Origin: Oscillospiraceae bacterium
GTDB lineage: Bacteria > Bacillota > Clostridia > Oscillospirales > Oscillospiraceae
DNA: 64,000 bases
NCBI GenBank assembly: GCA_017439425.1
Contig: JAFSJE010000064.1
Location: 1-64,000, forward strand
Reading direction: 5' to 3'
Of this stretch, positions 7,801 to 14,196 are shown in pieces. A program made the translations under genes and the position numbers. The notes under the pieces are model-generated. The model made no database searches. It saw only the letters and a program-made list of their open reading frames with translations, and was not told the origin of the DNA. Each line of letters begins with the position of its first letter. The stretch's first letter is position 1.

Positions 7801-8865
7801 ATGTATGGAGGGATAATTATAGACGAATCGAAGGTACACGGCTACTTAGCCACAGACGTTTTGACAATGATGCTCCCGCCGCTGAGTCCCCTGGCGGAGA
7901 ATCTCATCGTGCCGGGGGTCACGCTCCTCGCGGCGCCGCCGAAGTACGGCAAGAGCTGGCTTATGCTCCAGCTCTCGCTGGCGGTGGCGAACGGGCGCGA
8001 CTTCCTCGGCGAGAAAACGCAGGAGGCGCGGGTCTTTTACTTTGCGCTGGAGGACAGCGTGCGCCGCTTGCAGGACAGACTGCTCGCCGTCGGCGCGACG
8101 AAGGCAGACCTTGAAAACCTCGTGCTGTTCACCGCGATGCCGAGGCTCGACGACGGGCTCGGCAAGATGATAGCCGACACCTGCAAAAACCACGCGGACG
8201 CGCGGCTCTTCATCATCGACACGCTCCAGAAGGTCAAGGGCGCGAACGGAAACCGCAACGTCTACGAGGCGGACTACGAGGCGATGGGCGAGCTGAAGCG
8301 CATAGCGGACGCGTACAACGTCGCAATAGTGCTCGTCCACCACCTGCGCAAGCAGATAGACGACACCGACCCGTTCAACCGCATATCCGGCTCGACGGGA
8401 CTGACCGGAGCGGCGGACACGATGATAGTCCTGGAGCGCAAGAAGCGCTCGTCGGACGTGACGGTAATGCACATCACCGGGCGCGACATCGAGTCTGACG
8501 ACATCGAGATGAGGTTCGATAAGGAGTCGCACGTCTGGAAGCGGGTCTCGGCGAATGTCGGGACTGACCCGGTGAGGGAGGCGTACGAGAGGTCGGGAAT
8601 GCGCGAAACGCTTGCGTTTTTAATGGAGGCGGAGCACGGAAGGTATGAATGCACAGCCTCGGTGATATACGACGCGGTGCGGGCGATAGCGAAGAAGGAC
8701 CCGTCCTCCAGCCCGCGGGCGCTCGTGACCGACCTGCGCGCCTGGGCGAAGTATATGCTGAGCCTGGACGGGGTAGTGTATGAGCAGTTTGTAAGGCAGA
8801 AGGGTCATACAGTACACAGATTTACGAAAACACCTGAAACACCTGAAACACCTGAAAGACCTTAA
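7801..8865 (+). CDS. RepA/RecA-like AAA ATPase (orphan)
   Basis: The 354-residue protein has a RecA-fold ATPase core. The Walker A is APPKYGKSW, and the Walker B is ARLFIIDTLQ. An LVHHLRK segment and SGSTGLTGAADTMIVLER follow, as in plasmid RepA / phage AAA_25 helicase-like proteins. The tail is a TPETPETPERP repeat encoded by three near-identical ACACCTGAA units. Such proteins usually sit in plasmids, phages or integrated elements. Here no integrase or relaxase is adjacent, so it may be a relic. I chose ATG 7801; the SD there is weak and the TTG at 7735 is an alternative. Confidence 0.7.
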   Translation: MYGGIIIDESKVHGYLATDVLTMMLPPLSPLAENLIVPGVTLLAAPPKYGKSWLMLQLSLAVANGRDFLGEKTQEARVFYFALEDSVRRLQDRLLAVGATKADLENLVLFTAMPRLDDGLGKMIADTCKNHADARLFIIDTLQKVKGANGNRNVYEADYEAMGELKRIADAYNVAIVLVHHLRKQIDDTDPFNRISGSTGLTGAADTMIVLERKKRSSDVTVMHITGRDIESDDIEMRFDKESHVWKRVSANVGTDPVREAYERSGMRETLAFLMEAEHGRYECTASVIYDAVRAIAKKDPSSSPRALVTDLRAWAKYMLSLDGVVYEQFVRQKGHTVHRFTKTPETPETPERP

Positions 8866-8976
8866 TCTTATTATATATATATATTATTATGTAATGTGTT
8901 TCGGGAGTTTAAGGAGTTTAAGGAGATTAAGGTGTTTTTACACTCTTATAAACAGTGTAGGGGCGGGTCTCCGTGC

Positions 8977-9264
8977 CCGCCCTTTTAAAGCCTCCCTTTT
9001 GTAAAGGGAGGTGGCGCGTTAGCGCCGGAGGGTTAGAGGGGCGGTTTACCTCCGAACCCTCAGTCGCCCTCGAGGGCGACAGCTCCCTTTCGCAAAGGGA
9101 GCCTTTAAAGACCCGCACCACAACCGCCCTTTTAAAGCCTCCCTTTTGTAAAGGGAGGTGGCGCGCCAGCGCCGGAGGGTTAGAGGGGCGGTCTGCATCC
9201 GAACCCTCAGTCGCCCTCGAGGGCGACAGCTCCCTTTCACAAAGGGAGCCTTTAAAGACCCGCC
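8977..9264 (+). repeat. Two tandem copies of a 140-bp hairpin-rich interspersed repeat
   Basis: Copies at about 8977-9116 and 9125-9264 are nearly identical. Each holds several perfect palindromes: CCTCCCTTTTGTAAAGGGAGG, GGCGC..GCGCC, GTCGCCCTCGAGGGCGAC and GCTCCCTTT..AAAGGGAGC. ORFs read through them are artefacts. The AT-rich stretch before them (8866-8960) holds no gene I can support. Confidence 0.85.
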
Positions 9265-9271
9265 CCTACTC

Positions 9272-9787
9272 TTATTCTCTTATTCTCCCGCTACGGAGCT
9301 TTTCCATCACCTCGCGGAGGGTCGGAAGTATCGCCAGCGCGATGAGAAAGTTCCAGAAGCCGTGCATGAGGTCGTACGGTATGCCCGATATGAACCACGC
9401 AAACGCGGTCCTGAAGCCGGAGATGAATACGTACGGCACCTCGTAGAAAAACCCGAACAGCAGTCCGTAGGCGCCGCTTATCGCCGCCCAGACTACTCTC
9501 CCGCGCTCGCGGCGAAAGACCATCGTAATCGCAACGAGGAGCGCCCACATATAGGTGTAGCCCCAGAACCACGTTCCGAAGCCCCATATGAGCCCCTCCG
9601 CGAGGACGAAAACGTACACGGAAAAGAGCATTTTCCAGCCGAAAACGAGCGTTCCCGCGATGGTGATGAGGCTCACTATCTCAAAGTTCGGGATAGCGGC
9701 AAGCGCGACCTGCCCGCCTATCATCAGCGCCGCGAGTATGCCGAGCCACGCGATGTCGCGTACCTTGAGCCGCGGCTCAGAAGTCAT
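9272..9787 (-). CDS. ECF transporter S component
   Basis: The 171-residue protein has six hydrophobic segments and opens with a positively charged stretch and VRDIAWLGILAALMIGGQVALA, a common opening of ECF S components. It would capture a vitamin and hand it to the shared EcfAA'T module; the fused ecfA and ecfT genes lie at 31.9-34.4 kb. It follows a DUF4430 gene and overlaps its end, so the two are translationally coupled. The substrate cannot be read from the sequence. Confidence 0.8.
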   Translation of the reverse strand: MTSEPRLKVRDIAWLGILAALMIGGQVALAAIPNFEIVSLITIAGTLVFGWKMLFSVYVFVLAEGLIWGFGTWFWGYTYMWALLVAITMVFRRERGRVVWAAISGAYGLLFGFFYEVPYVFISGFRTAFAWFISGIPYDLMHGFWNFLIALAILPTLREVMEKLRSGRIRE

Positions 9788-10169
9788 AGCCAACCATAAG
9801 CGTCAGCTCATAGTGCTCGCCGTCGGCTATCATCGTGGTATCGGCTCCGGTGGGCGTCATCTCGCCGTCCTTCGTAATAGACCACCACTCCTGCTTCGCG
9901 TCGTCGGCAGTCCTGCCGTCGACTCCGGTGATGAAGAGACCCCACTCTGATTCACTGCCCTCGATGAGGTTCTTCTCCCTGAGCGCGTCGGCAAGAGTCT
10001 CGGCGCCGGTGGTGATTTTGACCTCCCTGTCGACCTCATCGTACTTAATCTCTACGGTGATGGTCTTTCCGCCCGCGGCGGGCGCGGGTCTTGTGACGAG
10101 GTACACTGTGAGAAGCGCCGCCACGATGACGACGATTGCCACGATTGCAATGATTGTCTTTTTGTTCAT
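9777..10169 (-). CDS. DUF4430 extracellular protein
   Basis: The 130-residue protein has an N-terminal membrane anchor (residues 6-26, AIVAIVVIVAALLTVYLV) and an exported domain ending EHYELTLMVGYDF. The domain, with ADALREKNLI and WGLFITGVDGR followed by QEWWSITKDG, fits DUF4430. This family is related to the C-terminal domain of cobalamin-binding intrinsic factor. Because it is coupled to an ECF S component, I infer that it captures a ligand for that transporter, possibly a corrinoid. No cobalamin riboswitch is visible upstream. Confidence 0.75.
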   Translation of the reverse strand: MNKKTIIAIVAIVVIVAALLTVYLVTRPAPAAGGKTITVEIKYDEVDREVKITTGAETLADALREKNLIEGSESEWGLFITGVDGRTADDAKQEWWSITKDGEMTPTGADTTMIADGEHYELTLMVGYDF

Positions 10170-10344
10170 TTTTACATTTCCCTTTCTGACGCGGGGGCTC
10201 GAACCCCGTATATTTTCTTCATCCTTGGGGGATTAAACGCCGAAGGTTAATATACACTAATCCTCCGGTTTTTTCAAGTATAAATGTATAAACCGCCTCC
10301 CATTTGGGAATTATACGGCTGTAAATCCAATCAGGAGGCTTGAA

Positions 10345-11127
10345 ATGAAGGAAACCGAGAACCTTTCACAGCGCTTTGTGAATTTTATCGGCGGCAAGGG
10401 CTTTTACATAGTCCTTTTCGCCTGCCTCACCGTGATAGGTGCTTCCGCCGGAGTGATATTCTTCTCCGGCGAGGGCGGGGAGGACTATGTTCAGAGTGCG
10501 GACTGGCCCGCGGGAGCTGTGATTCCCGACGCGCCTGTCACAGCCGAGCCGGAGCCGGAGGATACTCCGGTAATGAATCCCATCGAGGTGCCGGAGGAGC
10601 CGGAACCGCTTCCCGAGCCCGTAAAGCCCGTAAAGCCGACCCCCGTCGAGAAGCCGGAGCCGGTCACCGAGGCGCCGAAGGAGACTACGCATAAGGCGGA
10701 GGAAAAGACCCCCGAGCCGCTCGTCTTTATAAGACCCGTGAGCGGCAGTATCGCGGTCGAATACTCCCCCGACGCGCTCATCTACAACCGCACCATGGGC
10801 GACTGGAGAGTTCACAACGGCATTGATATCGAGGCCGACATCGGCACGAAGGTGCTCGCCTGCGCGAACGGCACCGTCACGGACGTCTCTGCCGACGACC
10901 TCTACGGCACTGTGGTGACCATCGACCACGGAGAGGGGCTTGTGAGCCTCTACGCCAATCTCGCCGCCACGCCGACGGTAAAGCCCGGCGACGCAGTGAC
11001 GGTCTCGAGCGTGATAGGCTCTGTCGGCAACACCGCGCTGTGCGAGACGGGCGAGGTACAGCACCTGCACTTTGCCATGCTCAAGGACGGCAAGCCCGTC
11101 GACCCGATGGATTATCTGCCGGGATAA
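10345..11127 (+). CDS. Membrane-anchored M23 peptidase, SpoIIQ-like
   Basis: The 260-residue protein has one membrane segment (about 20-41) and a long Pro/Glu-rich linker (about 65-130). A C-terminal LytM/M23 domain retains HNGIDIE and HLHFAM, the zinc-binding motifs. The layout matches the forespore protein SpoIIQ, which pairs with SpoIIIAH, and also matches general envelope M23 proteins. AGGAGG lies before the ATG. It is bracketed by the two inverted repeat pairs. Confidence 0.8.
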   Translation: MKETENLSQRFVNFIGGKGFYIVLFACLTVIGASAGVIFFSGEGGEDYVQSADWPAGAVIPDAPVTAEPEPEDTPVMNPIEVPEEPEPLPEPVKPVKPTPVEKPEPVTEAPKETTHKAEEKTPEPLVFIRPVSGSIAVEYSPDALIYNRTMGDWRVHNGIDIEADIGTKVLACANGTVTDVSADDLYGTVVTIDHGEGLVSLYANLAATPTVKPGDAVTVSSVIGSVGNTALCETGEVQHLHFAMLKDGKPVDPMDYLPG

Positions 11128-11135
11128 CTTGTAGG

Positions 11136-11419
11136 GGCGGGTCTTTAAAGGCTCCCTTTGCGAAAGGGAGCTGTCGCCCTCGAGGGCGACTGAGGGTTCG
11201 GATGCAGACCGCCCCTCTAACCCTCCGGCGCTGGCGCGCCACCTCCCTTTACAAAAGGGAGGCTTTAAAAGGGCGGGCGCGGTGCTTTAAAGGCTCCCTT
11301 TGCGAAAGGGAGCTGTCGCCCTCGAGGGCGACTGAGGGTTCGGAGGTAAAACGACCCTCTAACCCTCCGGCGCTGGCGCGCCACCTCCCTTTACAAAAGG
11401 GAGGCTTTAAAAGGGCGGG
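11136..11419 (-). repeat. Two tandem copies of the 140-bp repeat, inverted orientation
   Basis: Copies at about 11136-11277 and 11283-11419 match the 8977-9264 pair but read in the opposite direction. Together the two pairs form roughly 290-bp inverted repeats around a 1.87-kb segment (9265-11135). The 11128-11454 gap holds nothing else I can support. Confidence 0.85.
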
Positions 11420-11454
11420 TACTCACTCAAGTGTGCAGTACCCGCCCTCTCCCC

Positions 11455-12015
11455 TTATTTTATCCTCTCCCTGACCTCGCCGAGGCTCATGCCGGTCGCC
11501 TCCGCGATTCTCCGTACGTCCTCAAGCTCCGGCTTCTCTCGCCCTCCGGCGCGCTTGAAGCGCACTCTACCGAGCGGAGTTTCCCGCTCCTCCACGGTGC
11601 GGTCAAGGCGGTACGCCCTCGTTTTCGTCTCGCGCACGCCGAGGGTCGACGAGTGCTTGAAGAACACAGAGGCGAGCTCCTCCGCCTTTTCCGGCGCGCA
11701 GACCGCTCTTATGAGCGTTCCGGGGCGGCCCTTTTTCATCGTGACCGCCACGGTGCAGACGTCGAAGGCGCCCTTCTCACGGAGCTTTTCGGTAAGATAC
11801 GCTATGTCCTCGCCCGTCATATCGTCGACGTTCGCCGTAAGCTCGGATACGTACTCCGCCTCCTCGCCGAGGATGGCAAGCTCCCCGCCCGCGCTCCAGA
11901 AGCCGAGAGGGCGCATTTCCGGAAGGAAGCCGCCGACCGCTATTCTGTCGGCGCCGCAGTCGCCTACTTCGGCAAGCAGCTTGGCGTCGCTTTTACTTAG
12001 CCAGAGAGTTTTCAA
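11455..12015 (-). CDS. LarC C-terminal domain protein (LarC2-like), stand-alone
   Basis: The 186-residue protein matches the C-terminal half of LarC, which inserts nickel into the lactate racemase pincer cofactor: TANVDDMTGEDIAYLTEKL, then VTMKKGRPGTLI and a helical tail. The N-terminal LarC1 half is absent here, and no larC1 fragment is seen upstream. Translation starts at TTG 12015, 10 bases after GAGGA. The gene follows an ECF S component and a DUF3842 gene in one operon. The function is probably related to nickel or cofactor handling. Confidence 0.75.
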   Translation of the reverse strand: MKTLWLSKSDAKLLAEVGDCGADRIAVGGFLPEMRPLGFWSAGGELAILGEEAEYVSELTANVDDMTGEDIAYLTEKLREKGAFDVCTVAVTMKKGRPGTLIRAVCAPEKAEELASVFFKHSSTLGVRETKTRAYRLDRTVEERETPLGRVRFKRAGGREKPELEDVRRIAEATGMSLGEVRERIK

Positions 12016-12021
12016 AATACA

Positions 12022-12549
12022 TCAGTCCTCTATGATTTTTGCTTTTCTGAGCGCCAGCACGATGGGCGGGATGATGGCGATGTGCAGTATGATGCCCGGC
12101 CAGGCATTGATGAACGCTCCCGCGAGGAAGGCATCTATCCCCCAGCCCTTGCCGGTGGCAGTCATGATGGAGAGCATCGCGACGCCCCACACAACTCTGC
12201 CGATGAGCATAGCGCAGACGAGCGCGGCGTACACGCCCCACGCCTTTTTCGGGAAGAGCTTATAGAGCAGTCCCGCGGCGCAGCCGTAGGCGGCAAGCTC
12301 GAACGCCATCGCAGTGGCGGTCGGGAATAGCGGCGGCATACTGAACGTAAGCGAGCGGAGAATCGGGCTTATCGCGCCGACGGCAAGTCCCCACACCGGG
12401 CCGCAGATGAAGCCGCAGAGCAGAACTGGGATGTGCATCGGGCTGAGCATACTGCCGATTTGCGGTATCTGACCCGTGAGGAGCGGCAGAACGAGCGCCA
12501 GCGCCACGCAGAGCGCCGAATAGACGAGCTTTTTGAGAGTTTTATTCAT
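12022..12549 (-). CDS. ECF transporter S component
   Basis: The 175-residue protein has about six hydrophobic segments and the SPMHIPVLLCGFICGPVWGL signature typical of this S-component group. It overlaps the DUF3842 gene by 4 bases and precedes the LarC2-like gene by 6. The operon context suggests that all three serve one cofactor or metal pathway. The leader at 12963-13096 is likely to sense the product; the substrate is unknown. Confidence 0.8.
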   Translation of the reverse strand: MNKTLKKLVYSALCVALALVLPLLTGQIPQIGSMLSPMHIPVLLCGFICGPVWGLAVGAISPILRSLTFSMPPLFPTATAMAFELAAYGCAAGLLYKLFPKKAWGVYAALVCAMLIGRVVWGVAMLSIMTATGKGWGIDAFLAGAFINAWPGIILHIAIIPPIVLALRKAKIIED

Positions 12550-12962
12550 TGTTTTGTCCTTTCAGCGAGCGCGCGGACGTGATTCACAGCGTCCTGAACT
12601 ATCTCAGCGGAGCTTCTGAGCGTTCCGGCAACGTAGGTATCGCAGAGGTTCATCGGCACAAGCACGCGCTGTGCCGCGCTCTCGCCCACGTATTGCGCCA
12701 TTTTCGGGGTTATCTCGCCCATGAGCGCGTCGGCGATGACGATGCCGATGGGCCCCATGATGATATCCGCCGTGCGGCAGGCGACCTTGACGGCGTTCTC
12801 GCCGGTGGCTGCCTTCTCCGCGCCCGCCTTGAGCATACGCTCGGTGGCGGTGGTATTCGTGCCGACGGCGACTATCTCGGCGCCGGGTACCGCGGTGCTG
12901 ATTGACTCCGTGAGCTTTGCTCCGAGCTTGCCGCCCTGACCGTCGATTATTACGATTTTCAT
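12546..12962 (-). CDS. DUF3842 family protein
   Basis: The 138-residue cytosolic protein starts MKIVIIDGQGGKLGAKL, a Rossmann-like opening with a glycine loop. It continues with VAVGTNTTATERMLKAGA and TADIIMGPIGIVIADALMGEI, and ends with MNLCDTYVAGT. These are features of DUF3842, a small family of unknown function in Clostridia. The start at 12962 follows GGGAGGGAAAGGGT. It is the first gene of the leader-controlled operon. Confidence 0.85.
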   Translation of the reverse strand: MKIVIIDGQGGKLGAKLTESISTAVPGAEIVAVGTNTTATERMLKAGAEKAATGENAVKVACRTADIIMGPIGIVIADALMGEITPKMAQYVGESAAQRVLVPMNLCDTYVAGTLRSSAEIVQDAVNHVRALAERTKQ

Positions 12963-13096
12963 ACCCTTTCCCTCCCGAAAAGCGCAAAAAAAGTACCGGC
13001 ATTCCCTTGTAGGAACGCTGATACCATCGAGTATCACACTTTTGCGCGCAGTAAATAAGATAGGCTTCAGCCCTCGGCGCTGACTTCGTATCAGCC
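12963..13096 (-). ncRNA. 5' leader with terminator/antiterminator switch (orphan riboswitch candidate)
   Basis: The leader runs about 134 nt from the predicted start near 13096. A terminator (arms 13012-13024 and 12993-13005, 6-nt loop, 13 pairs with two G-U and one A-C mismatch) is followed by U7 at 12986-12992. Its 5' arm can instead pair with 13031-13036 (TGATAC / GTATCA, 6-nt loop) or with the very 5' end at 13088-13095 (GCTGATAC / GTATCAGC, eight perfect pairs). A 5' hairpin GCTGA..TCAGC also exists. I recognise no known riboswitch class. Confidence 0.65.
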
Positions 13097-13101
13097 TTTT
13101 C

Positions 13102-13161
13102 ATTATAGATTACGCCGCGGGAAAAGTCAAGATTGCAATTAGCCGGGCGATGTAGTACAAT
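13102..13161. promoter_or_regulatory. Face-to-back divergent promoters for DUF3842 operon and rpiB
   Basis: Leftward: TTGACT (13125-13130) and TATAAT (13102-13107), spacer 17, driving the DUF3842-ECF-LarC2 operon. Rightward: TTGCAA (13133-13138) and TACAAT (13156-13161), spacer 17, driving rpiB. The two -35 boxes are two bases apart, so polymerase binding should be mutually exclusive. Confidence 0.7.
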
Positions 13162-13182
13162 GTCGGAAAGGAGTTGATACCA

Positions 13183-13626
13183 ATGAAAATTGCACTCGGC
13201 TGCGACCACGGAGGATTTGAGCTTATGCAGCTCGTCAAGGCGCATCTCACTGAGCGCGGCATTGAATTTGAGGACTTCGGCACGTACTCCGCCGCCTCCT
13301 GCCACTATCCCGAGTTCGGCTATAAGGCGGCGAAGGCAGTCGCGGGGGGCCTATGCGACCGCGGAATAGTTATCTGCACCACCGGCATCGGCATTTCCAT
13401 CACCGCAAACAAGGTTCGCGGCATACGCTGCGCCCTCTGCTCCGACCCGTGGAGCGCTGAGATGACCCGCCGCCACAACGACGCGAATATGCTCGCTCTC
13501 GGCGCCTCAGTCATCGGCAAGGGCGTTGCGCTGAAGATAGTCGACACCTTCCTCGACACCGCCTTTGAGGGCGGCAGGCATCAGACGAGAGTCGATATGA
13601 TACACGAGTGTGAGCGCAATGGCTAA
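13183..13626 (+). CDS. rpiB: Ribose-5-phosphate isomerase B
   Basis: The 147-residue RpiB/LacA/LacB enzyme interconverts ribose-5-phosphate and ribulose-5-phosphate. The phosphate-binding CDHGGFEL is at the N-terminus. The catalytic cysteine lies in CTTGIGISITANKVRGIRCAL, and MTRRHNDANMLALGASVIG follows. The start at 13183 follows AAAGGAG. The next small gene overlaps its end by 8 bases. Confidence 0.95.
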   Translation: MKIALGCDHGGFELMQLVKAHLTERGIEFEDFGTYSAASCHYPEFGYKAAKAVAGGLCDRGIVICTTGIGISITANKVRGIRCALCSDPWSAEMTRRHNDANMLALGASVIGKGVALKIVDTFLDTAFEGGRHQTRVDMIHECERNG

Positions 13627-13837
13627 GGACAGGCGCATCTACCGCACCGGAGTACGCTGGAAAACCGCTTTGCTGGTGCTTCTCATCGTCGCCGCGCTTA
13701 TCGTGACCGTCGCGCTCGGCCTGTTCTTCGGCTTCAGGAAGTACATAGTCTACACCTCCGACGGCGTGCGCCTTGAGGTGCCGTGGCTCACGGACGAGGA
13801 GATAAGTGAAACAACCGAAACATACGAAAAGAGCTGA
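13619..13837 (+). CDS. Small single-pass membrane protein
   Basis: The 72-residue protein is basic at the N-terminus (MAKDRRIYRTGVRWK), has one hydrophobic span (about 19-42, ALLVLLIVAALIVTVALGLFF), and ends in an acidic extracytoplasmic tail with YTSDGVRLEVPWL. That last motif resembles the N-terminus of larger clostridial wall or glycoside proteins. It overlaps rpiB and is closed by a strong terminator. Function unknown. Confidence 0.6.
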   Translation: MAKDRRIYRTGVRWKTALLVLLIVAALIVTVALGLFFGFRKYIVYTSDGVRLEVPWLTDEEISETTETYEKS

Positions 13838-13865
13838 GAGGTTTTTTCCTCTCAGCTGTCTTTTT
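13832..13865 (+). terminator. Strong intrinsic terminator, probably bidirectional
   Basis: A perfect 10-bp stem AGCTGAGAGG / CCTCTCAGCT with a T6 loop is followed by GTCTTTTT. The arms reach into the 3' end of the small membrane gene. On the other strand the hairpin ends beside the stop codon of the Spx-like gene and is followed by CTTTT. Confidence 0.9.
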
Positions 13866-14196
13866 ATTCCCACTTTTCCCAAATCTCAGGGCAGTACCCG
13901 ACTGTCGCCTGCTTCCCGTTTCGCACGACGGGCGCGGCGATCAGCGACTGATCCTCGAGAAGGTGCTGTATCTTATCCTCCTCATAGGCGAGGTAGCGGA
14001 TATTCTCAACGCCCTTCGCCTTCTCGTCGATGAGCGCGTCAAGCCCGACGGCGCGGCGCACGGAGTCGAATTCTCCGCGGCTCATGCCGTACTTTATGAT
14101 GTCGACGGACTGGAATTTTATCCTGCGCTCCTTGAACCAGCGCTCAGCCTTCTTCGTATCGAAGGACTTGCTTTTTCCGAAAATCTGTATGTTCAT
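13864..14196 (-). CDS. ArsC/Spx-family protein lacking the redox cysteine
   Basis: The 110-residue protein has the thioredoxin-like ArsC/Spx layout. MNIQIFGKSKSFDTKKAERWF occupies the place of the usual Cys-X-X-Cys loop, followed by RRIKFQSVDIIKYGMSRGEF and a C-terminal LIAAPVVRNGKQATVGY cis-proline region. The family's catalytic Cys is replaced by Gly/Ser (GKSKS), so arsenate reduction is unlikely. A binding or regulatory role is more plausible. It overlaps RNase J by 4 bases. Confidence 0.8.
   Translation of the reverse strand: MNIQIFGKSKSFDTKKAERWFKERRIKFQSVDIIKYGMSRGEFDSVRRAVGLDALIDEKAKGVENIRYLAYEEDKIQHLLEDQSLIAAPVVRNGKQATVGYCPEIWEKWE

Noticed and set aside
8973..9446. Long ORFs through the 140-bp repeats
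   Set aside because: They are repeat read-through with no ribosome site, run over several palindromes on either strand and extend into the antisense of a real gene.
10186..10215. T-arm-like sequence (GGGGTTCGAGCCCC) on the minus strand
   Set aside because: No acceptor, D or anticodon arm can be folded around it; it lies in the leader of the DUF4430 gene and is probably chance or a simple hairpin.
10170..10344. Possible cobalamin riboswitch before the DUF4430-ECF genes
   Set aside because: The leader lacks the conserved B12-box and the length needed; only a weak stem is visible.
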